A stretch of 64,000 bases of DNA. Source: Rhizobiales bacterium CCH3-A5. Its GTDB lineage: Bacteria; Pseudomonadota; Alphaproteobacteria; Rhizobiales; Beijerinckiaceae. This document shows positions 1 through 9,093 of the stretch, in pieces; position 1 is the stretch's first letter; each line of letters opens with the position of its first letter. The notes beneath the pieces were generated by a model. The model saw only the letters and a list, made by a program, of their open reading frames with translations, did not search any database and was not told the origin of the DNA. The position numbers and the translations under genes are program-made. Location: assembly GCA_001556025.1 (NCBI GenBank), contig LSIB01000180.1, forward strand, positions 31,177 to 95,176, in the 5' to 3' direction.

Positions 1-171
1 GCGGATTCGCCAGCCTGTCGCGAGATAGTGCTTGCCGTCGCTGGCCGGGACCATGGCGAACGCATTGTCGCCGACGAGCGCGACGGCCATGCCGTCAGCG
101 CTGCGGCCAAAAGAAACCCCCGAAATATCGGGGGTTTCGAGATTGCCGTTCAGGTGGGTGAGCGCGTTCAT
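1..171 (-). CDS. Hypothetical protein, truncated by the window edge
   Basis: The first 57 codons of a minus-strand gene that runs off the left edge. The ATG (169-171) overlaps the TGA of the upstream gene as ATGA, so the two are translationally coupled. The visible N-terminus contains short hydrophobic beta-like stretches and no recognisable motif. The clean coupling and the lack of stops to the window edge support a real gene. Function unknown. Confidence 0.55.
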   Translation of the reverse strand, partial: MNALTHLNGNLETPDISGVSFGRSADGMAVALVGDNAFAMVPASDGKHYLATGWRIR

Positions 172-644
172 GCCGCTGCCCTCCCCTCGATGACGTCGGC
201 GCCGACCTCGTCGGCGGTGACTTCTTCGAGCACGGCGCGGGGATAGCCGTGGCGTGACAGCCACTCCTTCGCGTCGGCCTCGTGGGTCGCGAGATAGACG
301 AGTTCGGCGTGATCGCCGGCACCGGCGAACACACGGACCGAGCCGATGGCCGGACGTTCGACGATGGTGAAGTGGAGCTTCGAATCCAGCGAGAACGTCC
401 GATGGACGCGGATGGCGATGACGCCGCCGGCGCCATAGTCGGCCTCGTGCAGCGTGAAGCAGGCGGGCACCGCGATGTTGCCGACGCCTCGTTCGCCCTG
501 CTTGCGGGTCAGCCGACCCCGGCTGTTGTTGGACCGCCAGGTCGATAGCTTCTTGTTGAAGCGCGCCGGCGGTTGCGGCGTGCCATCGGACCAGGCGACG
601 ATCGAACCGATGGGTGCGTTGTCGAAGATTGTATGCGCGGACAT
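168..644 (-). CDS. Conserved-looking plasmid accessory protein, unknown function
   Basis: A 158-residue soluble protein. I chose the ATG at 644 because the longer open frame upstream (to 713) is arginine-rich and low in coding character, while MSAHTIFDNAPIGSIVAW looks like a genuine N-terminus. No signal peptide or membrane segment is seen. The C-terminal half has alternating hydrophobic residues that suggest a beta-rich fold. It lies downstream of the ParB-like gene on the same strand and is coupled by ATGA to the next gene. It probably belongs to the block of small accessory proteins common on rhizobial plasmids. I do not recognise the family. Confidence 0.6.
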   Translation of the reverse strand: MSAHTIFDNAPIGSIVAWSDGTPQPPARFNKKLSTWRSNNSRGRLTRKQGERGVGNIAVPACFTLHEADYGAGGVIAIRVHRTFSLDSKLHFTIVERPAIGSVRVFAGAGDHAELVYLATHEADAKEWLSRHGYPRAVLEEVTADEVGADVIEGRAAA

Positions 645-737
645 GATGTCCTCCGTGTTTGCGCAGGTGTGGAAACAGAACCGCCGCCGGTTTGGCCGGC
701 GGCGGTGGATCATTCGGAAGGTGAAACGGGGGCGGCG

Positions 738-2417
738 CTATTCGGCCGCCTCCAGATATTCGCCAGCCTCCTCATCGGCCGGGTCCTCTGCGACCATGTC
801 GATGTCCTCCCCCGGCTCGTCATCCTCGTTCGCGGCAGCGTGGGAGGACAGCCAGTGCGAGAGGCCGGCGGCATCCGGAGCGAAGAGCGCTGCGGAATGA
901 ACGAAGTGCCCTTCCTTGAAATGCTCGACGAGCGCTGCGCGCGTGTCCTTCACCCTCTGGCGCGGAAGGACCGGCGTGTCCTTGCACGAGGCTTCAAGCG
1001 CGGGACGCGACAGGCACGAGAGGAAGTCCTCCGTACCCATGTTCGGCAGGAACGCATTCGCGCCGATCGCCTCGCCCGCGATGCGGGCGACGATGCCGCT
1101 CTTGCTGGCGTTCTCCCGGCAAGAGAACACGTCGATCAGCATGGAACGGGCCACGACGCGCAGCGTGTCCATATCGAAGGCGAGCTTGCCCTCGGCATCG
1201 AACAGCATGACACCATGCCTGGCGAGCTTGCCGTGGCCGTAGTTGCCGCTGCCTGCGCCCCTCGTGACCGACACGTTCTGCCCCGCGAAGGCGAGGATCA
1301 ACAGCGCCATCAGCATGTCATCCTCGATCGGCGCGCGGCCGAGCGCTTCGCGCAGCGCATCGGTGCGGTAGTCGCCGATCATCTCAATGCCCTTGTGCGT
1401 GACATCGGGACGGGGTTTCGCGACAGAACCAACGTCGTTCTCGTCAGTGCCGTGCGAACCAGCCGCCGACTTCCCCTTCGGCTTCTTCGGCTCGGGCATC
1501 CGGTAATGCACCGACTGCACCTTGCCGTCGCGATCAATATACATAGCCGTGCAATCGCCCTTGCCCGGTTTGCCGTGAACGCGCTCGGCCTTCCTGGGCA
1601 GTTCGGGCTGACCCCAGCTATTCTGCTCGGTGATGATCCCCTTTTTCGGGAGATGGTTGGTCATCCATTCCTGCTGAGCGCCGAGGAACGCCTCGACATT
1701 GGTGGTGTAGCGGCTGTCCTGATCGGCCGGCGCGAACAGATCCTCGGTCCATTCGATGCCATAGGCCTGGGCCAGATCGTCGCCGAAGCTGGCGTCGCGG
1801 GCATACATCCGCTTCTTCTGCAGCGCCTGCGCAACGCTCCACCACGACACCTGCGGATCACCCTTTTTCGGCTTGTTCGCCTTCCAGACCTGCTGCTGCT
1901 CCTCGAGCGAAGCCGCCGCGATCGTACGAAGCTGCTGCTCGTTCGGCATGTCGCCCCTGGCCATCTGATCGAGCATCGCCGGCAGCACGTTGGCGAGCAG
2001 GCGCAGCTTCTTGATCTGGCGGACCGGCAGTGCGAGCGCCACGGCGATCGCTTCCTCGGTCCAGCCGAGCGCGACAAGCCGCTCGATCGCGCGCCATTGG
2101 TCAACGGGATTAAGCGCCTCCCGCGCCAGGTTCTCCACCATCGAGCGCATGGCGCCATTGTCGTTCGCGGCCTCGACGACCAGCACGTCGATTTCCTCAA
2201 GACCCGCAGCGATCGCCTGCTTCACGCGCCGATGGCCGGAATCGATGATGTAGCCATTGCCGCCGCCGGTTTCGGGCGCGATGACAGGAGGCTGCACGAT
2301 GCCGACCGCCTTGATGGTCGCCAGCAGCAGTGCATCGGCCTGCGGCGTGGATTTCGTCTGGCGCATGCGGTCGGGATTCTCCTTCAGCGCACGCGGGTCG
2401 ACCTTCATGAGACGCAT
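738..2417 (-). CDS. ParB/RepB-like nuclease-domain protein (plasmid accessory ParB)
   Basis: A 559-residue protein. Residues about 5-100 match a ParB/Srx-type N-terminal domain, with the signature SGHRR at 60-64 and a following VENLAREALNPVDQ segment typical of ParB box II. Residues about 118-142 (WTEEAIAVALALPV onward) form a helix-turn-helix as in ParB/KorB proteins. The long C-terminal part is unlike partition ParBs and ends in a very acidic tail. It is not part of the repABC cassette at 17.5-21.3 kb, so it is probably the large accessory ParB-like protein that accompanies DarB-like methylase-helicases on alphaproteobacterial plasmids, rather than the partition protein. DNA binding is likely; nuclease activity is uncertain. 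Confidence 0.8.
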   Translation of the reverse strand: MRLMKVDPRALKENPDRMRQTKSTPQADALLLATIKAVGIVQPPVIAPETGGGNGYIIDSGHRRVKQAIAAGLEEIDVLVVEAANDNGAMRSMVENLAREALNPVDQWRAIERLVALGWTEEAIAVALALPVRQIKKLRLLANVLPAMLDQMARGDMPNEQQLRTIAAASLEEQQQVWKANKPKKGDPQVSWWSVAQALQKKRMYARDASFGDDLAQAYGIEWTEDLFAPADQDSRYTTNVEAFLGAQQEWMTNHLPKKGIITEQNSWGQPELPRKAERVHGKPGKGDCTAMYIDRDGKVQSVHYRMPEPKKPKGKSAAGSHGTDENDVGSVAKPRPDVTHKGIEMIGDYRTDALREALGRAPIEDDMLMALLILAFAGQNVSVTRGAGSGNYGHGKLARHGVMLFDAEGKLAFDMDTLRVVARSMLIDVFSCRENASKSGIVARIAGEAIGANAFLPNMGTEDFLSCLSRPALEASCKDTPVLPRQRVKDTRAALVEHFKEGHFVHSAALFAPDAAGLSHWLSSHAAANEDDEPGEDIDMVAEDPADEEAGEYLEAAE

Positions 2418-2553
2418 GGAATTGCTCCTTCAAGGGTTGCGGACGCGGCCTTCCGCCCGTCCTTTTGTCGTCTTCTTCCCGAAGACACCCTCCGGCCCGC
2501 GGAGCGGGCAGACCGGCACAATTGCGGGCGAGCATCCCTGCCCGGTCGGACAA

Positions 2554-2572
2554 GCGGGGCTCACAGCCCCGC
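2554..2572. repeat. GC-rich hairpin in the 300-bp gap between two large genes
   Basis: A perfect 8-bp stem (GCGGGGCT / AGCCCCGC) with a CAC loop lies between the methylase-helicase stop and the ParB-like start. No T-run follows on either strand, so it is not a classical terminator. It could be an mRNA processing or attenuation element. The rest of 2418-2720 shows no credible gene. Confidence 0.4.
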
Positions 2573-2720
2573 GAAGGACGACGGGACGGGATCGCGCTGG
2601 CCGCGATTGAGCGACAGCGTTGCCGGTCAGGCCGCTCTGCGAGGAGGTTTCCCCCTCCTTTTCTCTATTTCCTGCTTTTCGTCCGGAACGCTCTGACCTC
2701 AGCCAGGTCGTAGGCTCGGT

Positions 2721-5700
2721 TCAAGCCGCGAGCGCGCTCGGCGCTGCCGCATCCTCGACGTCGAGCGCCAGAGCCCGCTCGATCTCCACGAGCTGCCGAC
2801 GCTTGTCGGCGAGTTCGTCGGCGAAGGCGAACTCGCCCTCCCCCCGAGACTGATAGGAGGCGAGCCGGCGGCGCGCATCGGCAAGACGCTGGCGATAGCG
2901 CTCCTGCTCCCCCTCGAAATCGTCGAGCGCATGTTCGAGCCGGGCGACCGCGCCGAGCGGCGTCACCGTCATGGGCAAATCGATCTCGTATTCGGCGTTG
3001 GTTCGCAGCAGCATGGTGGTGTAGCGATAGCCGTCCTTGCCGAAACGCTGGCCTTCATATTCGAGATCGAAGCCGCCGACCGAGGCGATGATCGCCTCGC
3101 CCTCCTGCTGCAATTGCACGAGCGTCAGAATCTCCTTCATCAGAGCCCTGCCCGCCTCCTTGCGCCCGGCGTAGGAGGTGTCCGTCACGTTCATCGTGAA
3201 AGCAGCGCCGTCGGTCGGAACAAGACGCTCGATGTCCTGGCCAATTTCCGCGATGCGGCGCGTCGAGATGTCGATATCGCGCTCGGCATCGCGAATCTGC
3301 CGGCGCACGGCATGCTGATCGTCGATATGCGCGGCGCGAAGCCGTTCGAGCCGGGCGATATCGGCTTCAAGCCCTGCCTTCTGCATCAACCTCTGGTCGC
3401 CGGAAGCGATGGCCTTGGCCATGGCGAACTGGTTCGCCTGTCCATCACCGAGATCTTCAAGCCTGCGGATCGAAATATCGCCGGAGAGCGCGGCCGCGAT
3501 GAAACGGGCCTTGCGCTCGTTGTTCTGCCACATTGCGGCATCGAGCGAGCCCTCCGTCGCGTAGGCGTAGATATCAACCTCGTCGTGCTGGTTGCCCTGG
3601 CGAACGATGCGGCCCTCGCGCTGCTCGATCTGCGAGGGCAGCCACGGCACGTCGAGGTGATGCAGCGCCTTCAGGCGCAATTGCGCGTTGACGCCGGTGC
3701 CCATCGTCTCCGAGCTTCCGAGAAGGAAGCGGACCCTGCCGGCACGCACGTCGCCGAACAGCCTCTGCTTCGCCTCCGACTTCTTGAAGTCCTGCATGAA
3801 GGCGATTTCGGCGGCTGGCACGCCGCGCCGGATGAGCTCGTCCCTGATCCAGCGATAGGCCGAGAAGCCTCTGGTCTTCTCGACATTGATCGTGCCGAGA
3901 TCCGAGAAGATCATCTGCGCGGCGCCGGGTAGCTCATAGGGCCTGCCGTCCGGCTGAACATAGGTACTCGCTTCGGTCTCCCGCCAGATGCGGAAGGCGG
4001 TGTCGATCATCATATTGAGCTTGTTGCCGGGCTCATTGTCGTTGTCCGCATCGACCAGGCGAAGATCGATCGCCGCATGACGCCCGTCGGTGATGACGGA
4101 CAGCAGGATGTCGTCGCCAGGTTCGACAGGCCGATTGCGCTGCTCGATCGCCTTGATGCGCGCGTCGAGCTGAAGCTGGTAGCGCTTGAAGGCGGCGGTC
4201 GGCTTCGCCGTGACGATCTGCCGGCGGCCGGTCGAGATCGCCGGCACCCTGACGAATTGACGCAAATCCTCCGGCATGACGACGTCGGCGAAGCTGCGGA
4301 ACATCGCGATAAGCTCCGGCACGTTGACGAAGCTGGCGAACCGCGACACCGGCTTGTATTTGCCGGATGGCTGCAATTCGAGCTCGGTCGTGGTGTCGCC
4401 GAAGGTCGATGCCCAGGCGTCGAACTCGTGCAGACCGCGCTGCGCCAGCGCCGCATGGTCCATGAGCCGCTGCACGGAGAACATTTCGCCGAGGGTATTG
4501 GTGATCGGCGTGCCCGACGCGAGCACGAGCGCACGGCCAGGATTCTTCGTCTCAATGAAGCGGGACTTCACATAGAGATCCCAGGCGCGCTGCGAGCCGT
4601 TCGGATCGACGCCTTTCAAGGTGCTCATGTTCGTGGCGAAGGAGAGCTTTCTGAACTCCTGCGCCTCGTCGACGATGATCTGGTCGACGCCGATCTCCGA
4701 AATGGTGAGCAGATCGTCCTTGCGCGTCGAGAGTGCCTCCAGCCGCTCCTTGAGGCCCTCCTTCAACCGCTCGAGACGTTTGCGCGACACGCGATCATCG
4801 CTCTCGACCTTGAGCAACAGCGTCTCGTAGAGCTCCAGCTCGTCCTGGATCATCTGTTGCTCGAACACCGAGGGCACGCCGATGAAACGGAACGCGCTGT
4901 GCGTGATGATGATCGCATCCCAGGTCGCCGTCGCTGCCCGCGACAGGAATCGGGCGCGCTTGTCCTTGGTAAAATTCGTCTCGTCCGCGACGAGGATACG
5001 GGCGGAAGGATAGAGTGCCAGGAACTCGCGCGCCGCCTGCGCCAGGCAATGACCGGGGACGACCAGCATCGCCTTGGCGATCAGTCCGAGCCGGCGTTGC
5101 TCCATGACGGCGGACGCCATCGTCATGGTCTTGCCGGCGCCGACGGCGTGGGCGAGATAGGTCGAGCCCGCCGCGATGATGCGCCAGATGCCGCGTTTCT
5201 GATGCCCATAAAGAGTAAAGGCGCCAGAGGCGCCCGGAAGTTTCAGATGGGAGCCGTCGAATTTTCGCGGCGCGATGTCGTTGAAGCGATCGTTGTAAAT
5301 CCGCGCCAAACGGTCGGTGCGATCGGGATCGGACCAGACCCAGTTCTGGAACGCGGTCTTGATCTTGTGCAGCTTTTCCTTGGCTGCCTCGGTATCAACG
5401 ACATTGAGCACGCGGCGTTCGCCATCGGGGTCTTTGATAGTATCAAATATCTGCGGCACGCGGCTGTTGAGCGCATCGGCGAGCAGCTCGCCGGCATGGC
5501 GGCGATCGGTGCCCCATTCCGATGTGCCGGCGGCCATCCAGCCAAGCTGACGGGCCTCGACCGTCCAGGACGCCAGTTCCGGCATGTGATGGATCTTGAT
5601 GTCGGCTCCCATCGTCTCCTTGACGAAGGTGACGACGTCCCTGGCCGGAATCCAAGGGCTTCCGAGCCGCGCGGTGATTTCGGAAGGACCGAGATCGGGG

Positions 5701-7832
5701 GGCTGGACCGCAACAAGCGCACGGACATTGCGCTCGAATGCGGGTTCAAGCGCGGCGGCACCTTCGGCCACGTTGAGCTTGTCGCGCACCGGACCGGAGA
5801 GATAAGCATCCGCCGTCTGCCACGAGCCATCGGCAGGGTTCTGGAAGATCGCATCGCCAAGCTCCGCAATGACGCCGGCGGCGTCCTGATGCAGAAGCTC
5901 GGCAATATGCTCGATATCGACGCCGCCGCGCTCGTTGAGCACGACGGCCAGCGCATCGGCGGCCGAGGTGATGACGGGGGCTGCGGGTGGCGCGATCACG
6001 CGCTCGGAGAAGATCGGTCCGGGCTTGGACGTATCGGTATCGAGATCGTAGTTCTCGATCGAGGCGACGAGCCAGCAGTCCGGGTCGTCAAGGAACGGCT
6101 GGATGTTCGGCCGGCGATGCGTCTCGCGCACCTCGCCGCTCTCATCGTCCTCCGTAACCGAAACCGTCGTGTGATTGATCGGGCCGAAATCGCGGACAAA
6201 GCTCGACCATGCGATGCGCAGCCTGACCTGCGCATCCCTCCACGGCCGGTCGAGCTCCTGGCATTTCAGCACCTCGCGCACGGCATCGCGGATCGGAATC
6301 AGCTTCTGGATAATGCGGACATGCTTTTCCGGAATGCCGTCGGTGCTGCGGCCTTTCCGGACTTTGACCGCGACGGATTCACCATCGAGGATCTGCATCA
6401 GGCCCCGCGCCTTGTCGAAGAAATAGCTGCCTTCGCGCACAGGACGATTCGCGGGAAGATCGGCATCGTCAAGATCGTCGACACCCCCAAGATCGAAATC
6501 GATCTCGCCAGGTTCGCCGTCATAGATGGCTTCCGGAAGAAGAAGGACGGCGGCATCCAGCGCCGCGCCGAGATCGACGCCCGCGTTCGGCAGGCAGGTA
6601 TAGGTTTCGTCGGGACCGTAAATGCCGCGACGAAGCGCATGCGTGCCGAGCACGAAATCCGGGTGCTGTGCGAACCAGCGATTGACGCGGATCGCCTCCT
6701 CATCCTCTGTCGCTGGCCGCACCTTGTCAAGATCAAGCCAGGAAAGATCGCCCTCCGGCTCCCCGGCCTTCCGCCTGCGGAAAAAGAGCACGTCGACCAC
6801 GACCTCCGTGCCGGCCTCGGCCCGAAAACTGCCTTCGGGCAGGCGGATCGCCGCGATCAGATCGGCCGACTTCGCGATATGCTCGCGCGCCGTGGCGTCG
6901 CCCTTGTCCATCGTGCCCGAGCTCGTCACGAGGGCGGCGAGCGCGCCCGGCTTCAACAGGTCGATGGATCGCGCAATGAAATAGTCGTGCAGCGTCAAAC
7001 CCAACGAACGATAGGCCCGGTCCGACCGCACGGTCCGGCTGGAAAAAGGCGGATTGCCGATGGCGAGGTCGAAACTCGGCGGCAGTTCCGTGTGCGCAAA
7101 ATCGCTGGAGAGGATGCGCGCGCGAGGCTGCAACAGCCGGGTAATGCGCGCCGTGACCGGATCGAGCTCGACGCCGGTGACATGGGAGATATCGCGCAGT
7201 CCTTCCGGCATCAACACCGGAAACAGGCCAGTGCCGATTCCCGGCTCAAGAACACGGCCGCCGCGCCAGCCGAGACGCTGGAGACCTGCCCAGATCGCCC
7301 GAACGATGAACTCTGGCGTGAAATGGGCGTACTGCGTGCAGCGGGAGAGCGAGGCGTAATCGGCTTCCCCGACGGCGTCCTCAAGCGCCGAGCCGATCTC
7401 ATCCCAGCCCTCGCGGAAATCGACCTCGCCGGGCCGACGAAAAACGCCGTTCGCAAGATCCGATGCGCCGAATCCGGTGAAGCGGATCAGCTTCTCCTGC
7501 TCCGCGCGCGTGGCGGGACGCTCCGCCGCTTCGATTTCGGCCGCGAGCCGGATCGCGGCGATATTGTCACGCGCACGAGCCTTCCAGCCCTTCGCCAGGA
7601 CACGATCACCGACGATATGGAAGTTCTCGCCTCGCGTGCGGCTCCCCGGTGAAGCCGCACGCGACGCCTTGACGCCCGCAATTGCGGGCGCCGGCGTTGA
7701 TGGATCGGGATCGTCGTCATCGTCGGGCTCCGGCGTGAAATCGCCGGCAAAGGCGGTCACGCCTAGCCCGAGGCCGGACGACAGGGCCGTATTGCCGAAA
7801 AGGTCGATTGTGAAGGGATCGTCGTGCGCCAT
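2721..7832 (-). CDS. Giant N6-adenine methylase-like / SF2 helicase fusion (DarB-like)
   Basis: A 1703-residue protein. Residues about 160-290 form an N6-adenine methyltransferase-like domain: SAM motif LEPGIGTGLF at 195-204 and catalytic NPPF at 260-263. The second half is an SF2/Snf2-like helicase: Walker A VGAGKT near 895-900, DEAQ box near 1054, GTPITN motif III region, and an arginine-finger motif REGRIVRQG near 1404. A coiled C-terminal region follows. Domain order and size resemble phage P1 DarB, an antirestriction protein, and the large methylase-helicases found on many rhizobial plasmids. It may protect incoming plasmid DNA against host restriction, or modify plasmid DNA. Methylation specificity cannot be read from the sequence. 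Confidence 0.88.
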   Translation of the reverse strand: MAHDDPFTIDLFGNTALSSGLGLGVTAFAGDFTPEPDDDDDPDPSTPAPAIAGVKASRAASPGSRTRGENFHIVGDRVLAKGWKARARDNIAAIRLAAEIEAAERPATRAEQEKLIRFTGFGASDLANGVFRRPGEVDFREGWDEIGSALEDAVGEADYASLSRCTQYAHFTPEFIVRAIWAGLQRLGWRGGRVLEPGIGTGLFPVLMPEGLRDISHVTGVELDPVTARITRLLQPRARILSSDFAHTELPPSFDLAIGNPPFSSRTVRSDRAYRSLGLTLHDYFIARSIDLLKPGALAALVTSSGTMDKGDATAREHIAKSADLIAAIRLPEGSFRAEAGTEVVVDVLFFRRRKAGEPEGDLSWLDLDKVRPATEDEEAIRVNRWFAQHPDFVLGTHALRRGIYGPDETYTCLPNAGVDLGAALDAAVLLLPEAIYDGEPGEIDFDLGGVDDLDDADLPANRPVREGSYFFDKARGLMQILDGESVAVKVRKGRSTDGIPEKHVRIIQKLIPIRDAVREVLKCQELDRPWRDAQVRLRIAWSSFVRDFGPINHTTVSVTEDDESGEVRETHRRPNIQPFLDDPDCWLVASIENYDLDTDTSKPGPIFSERVIAPPAAPVITSAADALAVVLNERGGVDIEHIAELLHQDAAGVIAELGDAIFQNPADGSWQTADAYLSGPVRDKLNVAEGAAALEPAFERNVRALVAVQPPDLGPSEITARLGSPWIPARDVVTFVKETMGADIKIHHMPELASWTVEARQLGWMAAGTSEWGTDRRHAGELLADALNSRVPQIFDTIKDPDGERRVLNVVDTEAAKEKLHKIKTAFQNWVWSDPDRTDRLARIYNDRFNDIAPRKFDGSHLKLPGASGAFTLYGHQKRGIWRIIAAGSTYLAHAVGAGKTMTMASAVMEQRRLGLIAKAMLVVPGHCLAQAAREFLALYPSARILVADETNFTKDKRARFLSRAATATWDAIIITHSAFRFIGVPSVFEQQMIQDELELYETLLLKVESDDRVSRKRLERLKEGLKERLEALSTRKDDLLTISEIGVDQIIVDEAQEFRKLSFATNMSTLKGVDPNGSQRAWDLYVKSRFIETKNPGRALVLASGTPITNTLGEMFSVQRLMDHAALAQRGLHEFDAWASTFGDTTTELELQPSGKYKPVSRFASFVNVPELIAMFRSFADVVMPEDLRQFVRVPAISTGRRQIVTAKPTAAFKRYQLQLDARIKAIEQRNRPVEPGDDILLSVITDGRHAAIDLRLVDADNDNEPGNKLNMMIDTAFRIWRETEASTYVQPDGRPYELPGAAQMIFSDLGTINVEKTRGFSAYRWIRDELIRRGVPAAEIAFMQDFKKSEAKQRLFGDVRAGRVRFLLGSSETMGTGVNAQLRLKALHHLDVPWLPSQIEQREGRIVRQGNQHDEVDIYAYATEGSLDAAMWQNNERKARFIAAALSGDISIRRLEDLGDGQANQFAMAKAIASGDQRLMQKAGLEADIARLERLRAAHIDDQHAVRRQIRDAERDIDISTRRIAEIGQDIERLVPTDGAAFTMNVTDTSYAGRKEAGRALMKEILTLVQLQQEGEAIIASVGGFDLEYEGQRFGKDGYRYTTMLLRTNAEYEIDLPMTVTPLGAVARLEHALDDFEGEQERYRQRLADARRRLASYQSRGEGEFAFADELADKRRQLVEIERALALDVEDAAAPSALAA

Positions 7833-7936
7833 TGGAAATCTCCTGTGCTGCAGGCGCGCGCCGTCGGCCCGCCGGGCGGTCCCGGCAGGTGCGAACGGTC
7901 GCGATGGTGATGGGGTTGGAGTAGGTTACGCGGAGG

Positions 7937-8341
7937 CTATGGCTTCTCGATCATGTCGAGATGCATCTCATCCTTCAGGAACGCGATGCGCAGATGCGTG
8001 CATCCGGGACCGGAGGCGATCAGGGCTTCGAGACTTTCGGCGGGAAAGAAGTCCACGCCGTCGTCAGGGCCGAAGCTCCTGCGCTTCACCTCGAACCAGC
8101 CGTCATGCTTGCCGGGGTCGCATTCCTCGGCATAGGCGACCAGCGGCTTCGCACCTTCGGCGAGCGCGCCGTTGGAGCATAGATAGACGCCATGATCTCC
8201 GACGAGCCACAAGCCAGGCTTGCGGGTGTCGATCGGGGAGTATCCAAGGCAAGGGTCGCGGAAGCCCCCGTTGACCTTCGCATCGGCAACGCCGCGAGCG
8301 ATGACGTCACGGACGGCTGTGAGTGAGAACGTCAGTATCAT
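7937..8341 (-). CDS. DUF3085-like plasmid protein
   Basis: A 134-residue soluble protein. I chose the ATG at 8341 because the longer frame begins with residues that are out-of-frame reading of the neighbouring gene. The N-terminus (MILTFSLTAVRDVIARGVAD) and the GLWLVGDHGVYLCSNG core are what I recall of DUF3085 proteins on alphaproteobacterial plasmids. It lies 10 bp downstream of the DUF1419-like gene and upstream of nothing else on this strand before the methylase-helicase, so the three may be co-transcribed. Biochemical function is unknown. Confidence 0.7.
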   Translation of the reverse strand: MILTFSLTAVRDVIARGVADAKVNGGFRDPCLGYSPIDTRKPGLWLVGDHGVYLCSNGALAEGAKPLVAYAEECDPGKHDGWFEVKRRSFGPDDGVDFFPAESLEALIASGPGCTHLRIAFLKDEMHLDMIEKP

Positions 8342-8351
8342 GCCGTCCTCC

Positions 8352-8954
8352 TCACGCCGCGATCGCATCGGGCAGGTAGCGCAGATGCACCGGCAGCTTG
8401 GCCGAGATTTCCGCATCCGCAAGCTGGTCAAGCAGCTTGAAGTCACGGGCATGGCTCGGCGCACACATCATGACGATGCGCTGGCCGCGCTGGCCGTGCG
8501 GGAAACGCCAGTCGGCATAGCCGCGATAGTCGTCATGGGTGCTGGACCAGATATGCTCGACACGCTCTTCGCGTGTCATCGCTCGGACGGGTCGGGATTC
8601 ACGCTCGACGATGGCAGCCTTCATCTGCTCCGGGGAACCGCGATCGGCGAGATCGCAATATCCGTGAAAATGCCGGAACCGGCCGTCGATCGTGAGCGTG
8701 AAGAAGATGCTGGTGATCGAGCCGGTGAGGAACTCCCGCATGGCGAACACATCGCCACGCATCCAGAGCGGCGGCAGGATATCGAGCATGTAGTCGTGCT
8801 CGGCCTCGCCGATCTCGAACCATTCGCCGCGATAGAGCGCACTGTCGTCGCCCTCCCAGCGGTTCGGTCGCTGCGCGTGCCGGTCGAACATGCGGAACAT
8901 CTGCCGGCGGTCGGCGACGCCTTGATAGACCTTGCGGATCGGAGAGAGGGTCAT
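8352..8954 (-). CDS. DUF1419 family protein
   Basis: A 200-residue cytosolic protein. The N-terminal segment IRKVYQGVADRRQMFRMFDR and the later GEWFEIGEAEHDYMLDILPP are characteristic of DUF1419, a family confined mostly to rhizobial plasmids. Length agrees with the family. It sits directly upstream of the DUF3085-like gene (10-bp gap), suggesting one transcription unit. No catalytic motif is visible; function unknown. Confidence 0.78.
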   Translation of the reverse strand: MTLSPIRKVYQGVADRRQMFRMFDRHAQRPNRWEGDDSALYRGEWFEIGEAEHDYMLDILPPLWMRGDVFAMREFLTGSITSIFFTLTIDGRFRHFHGYCDLADRGSPEQMKAAIVERESRPVRAMTREERVEHIWSSTHDDYRGYADWRFPHGQRGQRIVMMCAPSHARDFKLLDQLADAEISAKLPVHLRYLPDAIAA

Positions 8955-9093
8955 GAGCGGGCTCCTTTCAGCCTCGTCGGGCCGGAGCGCGGCACATCCT
9001 CGTGGATGTCCATCCCTTCGGCCCTTCTGACCCCTCTTCCGCGGCCGCCTCTCCGTCCGGCCGGGTCAAGGGCCGGCACAGCCGGGCGAAGCT

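Noticed and set aside
738..2417. A second partition system based on the ParB-like protein.
   Set aside because: No ParA gene accompanies it and its C-terminus differs from partition ParBs; the true partition genes are repA and repB.
573..2696. Plus-strand open frame of about 700 codons opposite the ParB-like gene.
   Set aside because: Arginine- and histidine-rich antisense reading of the ParB-like gene; no recognisable domain.
4077..7652. Very long open frame (about 1190 codons) on the plus strand opposite the methylase-helicase.
   Set aside because: It is antisense to a gene with clear methylase and helicase motifs, has unusually high Arg/His/Asp content typical of a mirrored GC-rich gene, and shows no domain or ribosome binding site.
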